Shown here piece after piece: positions 1 through 8,600 of a stretch of DNA of 24,529 bases. The position numbers and the translations under genes were made by a program. This DNA is from Isoetes engelmannii. Its lineage: Eukaryota; Streptophyta; Lycopodiopsida; Isoetales; Isoetaceae. The DNA is taken from NCBI GenBank assembly GCA_011763485.2, contig JAANSK020201096.1, positions 1 through 24,529 on the forward strand, in the 5' to 3' direction. The notes under the pieces were generated by a model. It made no database searches, was not told where the DNA came from, and saw only the letters and a program-made list of their open reading frames with translations. Within the stretch, counting starts at the first letter, position 1. The number at the start of each line of letters is the position of its first letter.

Positions 1-242
1 TCATTAAGCACATTACCTAGCATATTCCTTTCTTCCTCCAATCTCGGCCTTCTGATTGGCATATTCACAGCATTATATCAAATAGCTCCACCTTAGAGGG
101 TATGCCCTTCGGGCAACCCAAAAAGACATGTAATTTTTTAATTTACCCTCTAGTGGAAATCCGGCCTAAAATAAAATTCTGCGCTGGTTAATTCCATTGC
201 TGCTTGGGAACCCTAATTTCATAAGTCGGACATGACAAATTC

Positions 243-1775
243 ATGCACTGGTTCAAGTTTCGGGGATGCTGGCAGAAACAGAATCTCAGATGTTGCATAT
301 GGATTTCCTTTCCCTTCTATGCCAACGGCAATATTTGGAGTAGCAGACTGTTTTCTTCACACGGCAGCTTAAAGGTAAGTAAGGATTCTGAGCATGTCAG
401 ATTTAAGATTACTCCTCTTAGCTATCCTTCTCTTCTAAATCAATGTTGTAATACAGAAGCTCTTCCAGAGGGCAAGTTGATACATTCCCACATTTTGCAT
501 TACGGAAATAAAAATGATCTGAGATTCCTGCAAAATCTCCTCATGCTCATGTATGGTAAATGTGGAGCTGTTTGGGATGCAAGATACGTTTTTGACATTA
601 TATACAATAGAAACATATACTCCTGGAATATTTTGCTTGCTGCTTATGGCCACAGGGGTATGTTGCATGATGCTTGGGAACTGTTTGTAGAAATACCAGA
701 TAAGAATTTAGTTTCATGGAACTCTATGATTGCAGCATATGCCCAGCATGGAGATTCTAAAAAAGCCCTTCAACTCTTTCAACAAATGCAGCTACATGGA
801 TTGAGCCATAACAGTGTTACTCTTATCAGTGTCCTTGATGCATCTGCAGACCAGGTGGCCTTAGGAATAGCTAGGTGGGTTCATGTGCAGATTATTGGCA
901 CTGATTCAGAGTCTGATTTGGTCCTCGCTACCGCACTTGTCAATGCTTACGGTAATTGTGCATGTTTGGATGAAGCATTGGAAGTCTTTATGAGAATTTT
1001 AAAACCAAATGTTGTTTCCTGGACTGCCATAATTTCAGGACATGTTCAAAATGGGTATGATAAGGAAGCTCTTGAACTTTTCCGGATAATGCAACATGAG
1101 AGCGTGATGCCAAACAGTGTTGCTTTTGCAACGATTCTGGATGCATGTTCTGTTCAAACTAGCATGACTAAAGGAAAATGGATTCATGCTTCCATCATTA
1201 ATCGTGGTCTTGAGGCAGAAGTTATTGTAGCTTCTTCTCTTATTGATTTTTATGGGAAGTTTAAGTGCATAGATAATGCATGCTCAATATTTGATAATGT
1301 TTTTGAGCAGAACGTAGTTCTATGGACTGCTATGCTTGTTGCATTTGCAGAATGTGGAAAGTTGGAAAGTTCACGTGCCATGTTTGAGCAGATGCCTGAA
1401 CGGAATGAAATCTCCTGGAATGCAATCATTGGGGCATATTCGCAGCATGGACATGGAAAAGATGTATTCCATCTATTGCACGGAATGCAGTTAGATGGCA
1501 GGATTCCATACGAGGTTACGTTTGTTAGTATCCTCTCTGCCTGCAGCCATGCTGGTCTGGTTAATGAAGGCTGTCATTTTTTCGTTTCTATGAGTCAAGA
1601 CTACAATATAACGCCAGTGGTTGAGCATTATAATTCCATCATTGACCTACTTGGACGGGCAGCTTATGTTGAAGTAGCAGAGAATTTGATCAAAATTATG
1701 CCATTTCAGCCCACCCAAACATCTTGGATGACATTGCTTAGTGTTTGTAGAGTAGCAAGTGCAGATGCGTCTTAG
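243..1775 (+). CDS. PLS-class pentatricopeptide repeat protein without E/DYW tail
   Basis: This is a single open frame of 510 residues. Proteins of this family bind organellar transcripts one base per repeat and act in RNA editing, splicing or stabilisation in mitochondria or plastids. PPR units run from about residue 57 to 492 and show the family landmarks: GKLIHSHI (67-74), MYGKCG (93-98), NLVSWNSMIAAYAQHG (155-170), NVVSWTAIISGHVQNG (256-271), NEISWNAIIGAYSQHG (388-403) and LSACSHAGLVNEG (431-443). The alternating lengths are those of P, L and S motifs. The N-terminal 50 residues are rich in basic and hydroxylated residues and could be an organelle transit peptide. The frame ends just after SWMTLLSVCR (494-503), where E, E+ and DYW domains normally follow; the next few hundred bases encode nothing like them in any frame I read. 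It is either a tail-less editing factor working with a separate DYW protein, or a recently truncated gene. No intron is needed. Confidence 0.9.
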   Translation: MHWFKFRGCWQKQNLRCCIWISFPFYANGNIWSSRLFSSHGSLKVSKDSEHVRFKITPLSYPSLLNQCCNTEALPEGKLIHSHILHYGNKNDLRFLQNLLMLMYGKCGAVWDARYVFDIIYNRNIYSWNILLAAYGHRGMLHDAWELFVEIPDKNLVSWNSMIAAYAQHGDSKKALQLFQQMQLHGLSHNSVTLISVLDASADQVALGIARWVHVQIIGTDSESDLVLATALVNAYGNCACLDEALEVFMRILKPNVVSWTAIISGHVQNGYDKEALELFRIMQHESVMPNSVAFATILDACSVQTSMTKGKWIHASIINRGLEAEVIVASSLIDFYGKFKCIDNACSIFDNVFEQNVVLWTAMLVAFAECGKLESSRAMFEQMPERNEISWNAIIGAYSQHGHGKDVFHLLHGMQLDGRIPYEVTFVSILSACSHAGLVNEGCHFFVSMSQDYNITPVVEHYNSIIDLLGRAAYVEVAENLIKIMPFQPTQTSWMTLLSVCRVASADAS

Positions 1776-2650
1776 GATGCATCAGATAGCAGAATGAAAA
1801 CTCAAAAAAATGGTCACAGGACGTTATGACGCCCCCGGTTACCAATTCGGAGGTATAATTAACAGTTCAACCATGAGAAGACATGTGCATTTTGAAAAAG
1901 ATGATGACCAAGAGGTCCAATGTGAAACATCTGTTCACATTGTCTCAGCAGTTCTTTTGGGGACTCGAAATTAATTCCCACCCAAAACTTTGATGCCCAA
2001 AGTTCGAATGGAACTCACAATGACATACGGCCTACCCTTTTTTTGTCAGCGAGACAATATGAAAGAAACCTGCAATGTAAAAATAGTGCATTTGGATGTG
2101 AAGCCTTATAACATTCTTCTGACACAGAATTTGTATTCTTGCAGTTGAACAAGACTATTTTCTTCAAGAGTCTCGAACTGGTATCCATCCCCAAATATCG
2201 CTAGTGGATACGTATATCCCTGTTCTTTGTCACCCATCTTTACCACATGCATCAAGAGACTCGCATATATGATTTTGGATACCATAATGCCCTGATGTTT
2301 GTATACTTTCAAAACATCCCGTCTTTTAACGAGACTCTTGCAACCTAAGCATATATCTTCCCTGTTCTTAAACCTTGCCTATATTTTTTGCTGCATTTTT
2401 GCAACATTTCTAAGGTAATTAGGCGCAAAGCATATTGGACAATCGGCCAGTGGTTAATTTGGCCCTGCTCAGTTTTGAAACTTAGAAAACAAAGGTTTAG
2501 TGGCATTTTCATTTGATCCCCCTCGATCCCAGCTCAAAACACTTCATCTCTTCATCAATCCGGGGTTTAGAGGCAGACAAGATGATTTGAATAGTTTTTA
2601 AACCAAATTCAGCTGCCTATGGAGGTGCAAGAAGAATTCGGTCAAAATTC
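1776..2650. other. Intergenic stretch, no gene seen
   Basis: AT-rich sequence downstream of the PPR gene. Reading frames here are short and match no family I know. I looked for the missing E/DYW domains of the PPR gene and found none. Confidence 0.6.
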
Positions 2651-2654
2651 TGTC

Positions 2655-2775
2655 GGGTAGAATTCGTTTTGCAGCCCCCTTTGACGTGGCATGTATTACA
2701 GCCGTTGATTTGCAGAATGGATGGTTAGGATATGTGCCACGTCAGGTGAGGGGGGCTGTAAAACGGATTTGTCCT
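2655..2775. repeat. Small imperfect inverted repeat, MITE-like
   Basis: The arm at about 2665-2691 reads CGTTTTGCAGCCCCC then GACGTGGCA. The opposite arm at about 2735-2765 is its reverse complement with one base change in the first block and a few extra bases before the GACGTGGCA block. Weaker pairing continues outward to about 2655 and 2775. The interior is about 43 bp. Size and layout are those of a miniature inverted-repeat element, but I see no clear target-site duplication, so the class is open. Confidence 0.45.
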
Positions 2776-2919
2776 GCTGCTGCGATACAAAGGGGTGCAC
2801 TAACTTTTGGCTATCGAAATGTTAGGGCAGACTACATTTCTCCATATTATCTCACTTCTTACATCCTATAACTTTTTTGTCCCGCATGGCAGGCTACTAG
2901 TGCCACTTGTCATCACATA

Positions 2920-2961
2920 AACACCTAAAAAAAGAGTGCCAACACCTAAAAAAAGAGTGCC
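2920..2961. repeat. Two exact 21-bp tandem units
   Basis: The unit AACACCTAAAAAAAGAGTGCC occurs at 2920-2940 and again, identical, at 2941-2961. It directly precedes the palindromic element at 2975-3080. Exact identity suggests a recent slippage or duplication. Confidence 0.85.
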
Positions 2962-2974
2962 ACGTGCAAAATGT

Positions 2975-3080
2975 GGCCTGCCCTAACATTTCGAGGGAAA
3001 ATGTTAGGTTGCAGGCCATTATGCGGGGTAAGGCCACTGACCTCGCGTAATGGCCTGCAACCTAACATTATCCCTAACAT
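2975..3080. repeat. Palindromic element with 22-bp perfect arms
   Basis: 3000-3021 and 3048-3069 are perfect 22-bp reverse complements (the right arm begins TAATGGCCTGCAACC). Pairing continues partly inward (TGCGGGG against CCTCGCG). A third, nearly matching arm, GGCCTGCCCTAACATTT, lies at about 2975-2991 and could pair with the left arm instead, so two alternative hairpins are possible. The sequence shares the TAATGGCC and CCCTAAC words with the inverted repeat at 5441-5550, suggesting one repeat family. Confidence 0.7.
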
Positions 3081-3409
3081 AGTACTTGCATAGCCTTACA
3101 AACAAGTGTGCTAGTATGCCTTTAAGCACATGCCTCTTATCTTATCTATCACGATGTGCATCCAGCGTCTACAAATGCATCATACCCCCCAGAAAGATAA
3201 TAACCAAATAATGAGCTCAACGTCGGCCAAATGCCGTTCTTCCTTCCCCCATCTGATTTCTGACTCTGCTCTCATGAAGATCCACCCTGCAGTGGAAGTG
3301 CAAATTCATGTCATTGTTGGGGCTCATTGATTCGTGCGAAAAACCAGTGTAATATGGGCCTAGATATATATGTTCATCTAGCGGTATGCTATCTTTTGTT
3401 ATGATTAGA

Positions 3410-3436
3410 TAAGGTAAGATAAAGATAAAGATTTTT
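3410..3436 (-). repeat. Short (TTATCT)n-like tract, possible LINE/SINE tail
   Basis: On the minus strand this reads as repeated TTATCT/TTTATC units after a run of T. It lies about 170 bp beyond the stop of the minus-strand LINE ORF1-like gene. Some LINEs and their SINE partners end in short microsatellite tails instead of poly(A). The link to the ORF1-like gene is an inference. Confidence 0.25.
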
Positions 3437-3601
3437 AACGTCACGCCACTAGGCAGCGTACAATTGGACATGTGACGACAGAACAAAGGACCGAAGTCCA
3501 AGAGATAACAATACCAAAGAGGGACGACGCCCTCATCTCGACACACAGACATTTAAACTTTATACATGCTTATAGTTTGTTATGTACACGCGAACACAGA
3601 A

Positions 3602-4401
3602 CTAAGAGAACCCCAGCCATAAGTCCCGAGGCCACTGATCATGAATGATGGCAACACCACCACTGTATACTGCCCATTTCTTTTGCAATCTTGCTTCCCG
3701 CACCTTATAAAGCTCTGCTCGCCGATGAGTAAGTTGAACTGGCGTAAGATCCTCCTGTACCGAGAAACTAGTGTTCCTAAGATGACTGCCGTGATGGAGC
3801 ACATGAATTCTGCTCTGCCGCATCTGAAAACGGACCAGGATATGGCGCGGCCGATCTGGCCTCTAGGCTCCCACCCTAATGCTGCCTCAATCACTGAGCA
3901 AATGATATGCATAGTATCCGTGAAGAACTGGGCGGCCTGCTCAATGTTTGTCCCTGTGCTCGACTCCGGGACGCCCACGATCCGCAAGTTCAATGCTCTC
4001 TCCTCAAAGAGCTCGTCAATCACTGGAGCACTATTTGTGGCCGGTGGGCCACAATCGGAGGCTAATGACTGAGCCAGGTCTGGGTCGGTTTGTGTGCCCA
4101 TATCAAATGCCTGCGTAGGCTCTGTCTGAGTAGCAATTTCAGCACGAGGACGCTTGGTCTGGATTACGATCTCAGCATGGGGTGGCTCATCAGTCTGAGT
4201 GGCCACCTCTGTTCGCAAAGGCACCGGAGCAATTGGAGGTGGCGATGTGCCTGCACCACTCAAGATAGTGGAGTAAAGCTCCACAAGGTACTCGTACAGA
4301 CTTGTTCGTTTGACACGAATGAGAGCCCCATCGTGTTCTAGCTCGTCCCAGAAACGGTTGACTGCATGCTGATTAGGTAGGCGTGACTGCATATCTTCCA
4401 T
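3602..4401 (-). pseudogene. LINE ORF1-like (Transposase_22-type) RNA-binding protein, frameshifted
   Basis: The minus-strand frame starts MEDMQSRLPNQ at 4401 and runs 273 residues. Residues 137-160 (LNLRIVGVPES then INIEQ-like spacing to FFTDTM) resemble the RRM-like core of L1-type ORF1 proteins, which coat LINE RNA and act as nucleic-acid chaperones. After QIGRA (182-186) the family pattern moves to a second minus-strand frame (3823-3602) containing EDLTPVQLTHRRAEL, then KKWAVYSGGVAII, which resembles the ORF1 C-terminal domain. I infer one frameshift near 3825. Residues 64-106 carry three ATQTD/ATQTE/GTQTD motifs in an acidic, proline-rich linker. No reverse transcriptase lies next to it, so this is an orphan ORF1, either a 5' LINE fragment or a formerly domesticated gene. 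Base composition is more GC-rich than its surroundings, consistent with an inserted origin. Confidence 0.55.
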
Positions 4402-4928
4402 GCGGGCGCAGGCGGTGGGCGCATACGTGATTTATTATTCCAGCAATTAGTTAGAGAAGCTTGTGTGTATAACACTTGAGAAACTGCAACTTTTTAAAAG
4501 AAATGGGCAAGAATGTGATGAAGGCACTGATCCATACCTTATGAATTGCTGCACCTTACAATCTTCTCCAAAGGAAAATGGAATTTGGTAGCATAAACTA
4601 GGGGCATGAAACAAAACCTCAAACAAGGTCGCATCCTGGTATTGCCCAAAGGCCGCATCCTAGTAATGCAATTGACGAACCGTAAACATCTGATTTCTGC
4701 GAGAGATTGAATTTTCAGAATTTCTTAGAATTTCAGAGACCATTGGATTGGAAAAGAAGGGATCTAACGACTAAGAATGAATATTGCTGATGTGTACAGT
4801 CATGTGGACAGTCTAGAATTGCAGGAATTCTTGCACCTCCATTTAGGCAAACCTGCTAAAAAAATAAGTAAATATAAATACGTAAAGTCAGGGTGCCTTC
4901 AATTCAGCTCGCGGGGCCAATGGTGCCC
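4402..4928. other. Intergenic stretch, no gene seen
   Basis: Sequence upstream of the ORF1-like start. I see no conserved coding pattern, RNA gene or repeat here. Confidence 0.55.
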
Positions 4929-4940
4929 TGCCACGTGGCA
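4929..4940. promoter_or_regulatory. Palindromic G-box (TGCCACGTGGCA)
   Basis: A perfect 12-bp palindrome around the CACGTG core, the classical plant bZIP/bHLH binding site with preferred flanks. It lies about 740 bp upstream of the PIGW start codon. A role is inferred from the motif only; a similar CACGTG core sits in the repeat near 2960, so it may belong to repeat DNA. Confidence 0.3.
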
Positions 4941-4970
4941 ACAATTCTTTTAGAGAACATTGAGCTAAAA

Positions 4971-5030
4971 TTTCCACTTGACATTCTGCATTTCCGCTTG
5001 ACATTCTGCAATTTCTCCTGAAATTCTGCC
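4971..5030. repeat. Three 20-bp tandem units, the last diverged
   Basis: TTTCCACTTGACATTCTGCA (4971-4990) and TTTCCGCTTGACATTCTGCA (4991-5010) differ at one base. The third unit (5011-5030) keeps the CTG spacing but has several changes. It is a short minisatellite in the PIGW upstream region. Confidence 0.7.
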
Positions 5031-5440
5031 CAAACTTCAAAGATGATGAAGATCTTGATGCCGAAAACAAAAGCTCCAAGAAAAAGACCACATAACAAGC
5101 CGCCAAGAGGATTTTTATCTAATCCTTCACACACAACTCCAAATCGCACGAGAATAGAATCAAACGACAGCTACATCCCTAGCACCAACATAGAGCGGCT
5201 CTCTGTGATAAGCGCTGCGAAAAAACACCTCCAAATCACATCTACTAGCGTCGGAGCTCTGCCATAGCCAAAAACTCAAAAGGAAATGAAACCACGCAAG
5301 CACCATCAATATTCGCCCGTCACTGCCATGTCCTCGCCACGTCGGAAAAGAAAAGGCTCCAATGTTGATTACGTAACAGAACCGCGGCTTCGCCGCCAAA
5401 AAAAATTTCGCCACAAAAACTCCTCTTTGTGGTGGTACAT

Positions 5441-5550
5441 GGGGGAGTCCATTACGCCCTGCTCGGCTTGGCTCGCCCTAACGTTATAGGGCGTAATGGC
5501 GGGCTCGTCAGGGCCTTACAAGGGCCTTACAGGGCGTAATGGCCTCCCCC
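5441..5550. repeat. Inverted repeat with 20-bp arms, GC-rich foldback
   Basis: 5441-5460 (GGGGGAGTCCATTACGCCCT) pairs with 5531-5550 at 19 of 20 positions. A second internal copy of the right arm core (AGGGCGTAATGG) lies at 5488-5499, and AGGGCCTTAC is repeated twice between them. The interior word CCCTAACGTTATAGGG is also palindromic. It shares words with the palindrome at 2975-3080. It lies about 130 bp upstream of the PIGW start codon, so it sits in or near that promoter. Confidence 0.65.
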
Positions 5551-5676
5551 GGGCCATTACCCCCTTGCTTTGCTTGTCTGGTTCAACGTGGGAAAATCTA
5601 CCGCAGCTTGAAAAAATTTGTGCATGCAACAAAATGCATGCTTGGCCAGGATATTAGTAGATCCGACATCACCATC

Positions 5677-8600
5677 ATGGGCAGCTACAAGCGCCTCAAA
5701 GAAGAGTAAGGAACATTTTCCGCTGTTTCCACTTTTCTTTGCATGACTGTTTTGTTCGTTCGTTTCAGGTTTGTAAGTAATCTGAATGGATCGTCCATGC
5801 CAGAGATTGCAGCTTTGTCTGCGTTGGTGCCTGTAAGTTTCAATGAGACAATGAGTTTCTCGCTGATTAACTATTTATTTATACTTATCAAAGTAGTGAT
5901 TTCTTGATAGTTTGTAGAGCTGATGGAACATCTTGGCTAATGAAGTGTCTTTAACTAGGTATTTGTAATCATCCGCATGGCCAGTCAAGGTACTCAGTGT
6001 ATTACTACTTCCCACTATATTAGGTCTCATTAATTTTGTCTGTTGATTGTTAAGTTCCAAGGGAGGCACCAAACAAGAAGGCTATCAATGCCACACAATG
6101 CCCCAGGGAATTTTCTTTTAAATTTTGGAGTAGCTTGGGAGGTGATTTCATGTACATTGTCTTTCCGACCATTGCTTGTTTAACGGTAAATATTTCGGAC
6201 TGTAAAGTAATGTAAGAGACATTGTTCATAAGATGGCATAGGTTTTGCTTCCCAGGTGCTTGCAGATCATGTGTACATGATTTTAGCGATTACTTTATTG
6301 TTATGTGCTGCAACAATAATTCGTGGAAAGAGGTGCGTGCCACAATTTCCTTGGCCTTAGTAAGTTTGGTCTTGTATCCAGTTTTTAACTCTCTTTTCCA
6401 GTAAAACTACGGGTCATTCTCAATATGCTTCATCTTCTGGCATTGAGAAGAAGAAAGTGGACACGACAGGTTCTGAACACAGTACTTTTATTTCATCTTA
6501 TCGATTTGTTATGGTAAAGGTTAAGCATGTTATGCTCTTATGTCTACCATCTTGAAACCTTTAAGTCGCAGCTTATTATTTATTTTCTTAATGTACGTTG
6601 AAGATGATTGTTACCTGCGTGGCCATTCTTGCTGTGGACTTCACTATATTTCCAAGACGACATGCCAAGGCAGAAGGATATGGTAAAAGCCTGGTGAGTT
6701 ATTTCAGTTTTAATCCAAAGAAACACATGAGCTGATACAGTTGATATCTAATGATTTTGAGTGACTGAGAAATCTCACTAAGCTTTTGAAGTGAATTGAT
6801 CATTTGCCCCCTTCTTACTGAAGGAGAAAAGGCTGGAAACTGAAGATTTTTTTTTATAGCCTAACGTTATATATGATATAATAATCAATCCGAAAGGTAT
6901 TGTTCCATATTCACTTTTCCAAGAGCCTACTTATAGTTTTTTTTTCCATTCCTCATCCAAAGAAGACTCCCTTGAAAGTGTCAGGAGAACGATTATCAAG
7001 AATGTCTGTCAATTATGGCGAGGGATATAGTGCTCCTTTATGTGTGCATATTACTATGTTTCTGAGGCTCCGTCCTATTGGGTACACATCATATAAGCCC
7101 TTCCCTTCTTATTGACAAAGAGTCTCATGAGGTTGGATTGATTGATGTCTCCTCAAAGAAAAGGAAACTTCATGATATTAAAGAAATGACAAGCAAGAAA
7201 GTAAAGCGGATAGCAAAACAGATGCATAAGCATTCCTTTCAGAAGGGAAGACGAGATAGGGGTTCACGAAAAGCCAAATGCTGATATGGAAAAAACCTTG
7301 GAGCAGCTGGGATGGCAATTGGACTGCCTTCCTAGGAATCTTTTATTGATGTTTGATCAGTTGTTTTAGTATATAAGAGTTTCTAATGTCTTGAAGGCTT
7401 CGATCCCTCCTTGCAGATCCTCAATTTGGTATGTTCTTGGTCTCATAGACTCCATGGGTCTTAGGTAGATGTTAATAAATCTTTATTTGTTTCATCGTCT
7501 GTCCTAGTCCTTCTTGATTGACTCAGCCAACCTGGGTCTAATATTATAGTAGAAGCTGAGGATGGACCAGTTGGGTACTGAACCTAGGAAATGCTGGTTT
7601 TGCAAGCCAAATGCTCAGCCCATTACATATGTTTTCCAAAAATAAAAGAATAACTTTGTTATAGAGAATGTTATTTATTTAAGGAATTTGTTTTCTTCAT
7701 TTTTTCTCTTATTGTTTCTCTCTGTCTGTTATCCATAGATGGACCTTGGGGTAGGGTCTTTTGTTGCTGCCAATGGGATGGTTTCAAGGCAAGCTCGAAA
7801 TCTGTCACCTGTGTATGTAGACTTCTATCACGGACACAAAAGAAGCATATTTCTAGAATCTATTGTGATGCTGCTCACTTTTGGGAGTGAGGAGCAACCT
7901 TTCATCATATGAAATAATGCTAATTACTTTTTCTAAACTCAGGCAGCATGGTGGGGTCATTCGAAACACGAGTCCCCTGTTGATCCTTGGCATCATAAGA
8001 TTATTAGTCACCCAAGGTGTTGACTATCAGGTGTTTACTTCGTTAAAAAATGCTGAACTGAAAAATATGCAATGCATTTAGTTATATAGAAGTTTTGGAT
8101 TTATTTTTTCATGCATCTGTCCATAGAAGAAGTAAATGCATATGGCTTGTAATCCGTTTTCTGGGGCTGTTACATTTGTAATCATACCCTGAAACAATGC
8201 AAACACTCAGCCTGTGGGGGAGGGGCCTCCTTCCTGCAAGATTACTTGCATAACACAGGCTGGTTTCTAGCCTGAGTAATGGAAAAGTGATCTTATTTAT
8301 TTGAAAATTTGTACCAGATTCACTACCACTTTCTGTCTATGATCAAGCATCGAGCAACTTTCCATAGGCTCCTCCGAACCGAAGCAATGCAATCCTGACT
8401 TTTCTTCCTTTCATGGATTTGGTTCCTTTCCTGCAAACACAACGTTTTGCCTACCTGCAGAAAAATAGAAATAGGCTGTGGTTGAACTGGGCCTTTGGAT
8501 GGTCTGTTTTTATTCCATAAAACAGGTGTCATGAACTAAACATTCTATGCATACTTGTTGCCTTTCATGAGCATCAGGTGAAACCTTCGGAGGTCGCATT

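Noticed and set aside
103-115. Short GC hairpin TGCCCTTCGGGCA upstream of the PPR gene
   Set aside because: Too short to mean anything in plant nuclear DNA; no terminator function is expected.
370-400. Consensus splice donor AAAG-GTAAGT inside the PPR frame
   Set aside because: The frame stays open through it, and no acceptor at a sensible distance keeps the PPR motifs intact, so it is probably chance.
3641-4341. Plus-strand frames of 143 and 83 codons
   Set aside because: They are antisense to the LINE ORF1-like gene, whose motifs identify the coding strand.
4904-5414. Minus-strand frames with one strongly hydrophobic segment, possibly a small membrane protein divergent from PIGW
   Set aside because: No family recognised, the C-terminal part is encoded by the 20-bp tandem repeats, and the two frames do not join into a convincing gene.
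8208-8262. 9-bp inverted repeat CAGCCTGTG/CACAGGCTG in PIGW intron 9
   Set aside because: Short stem with a 37-nt loop and no repeat family or RNA gene pattern around it.
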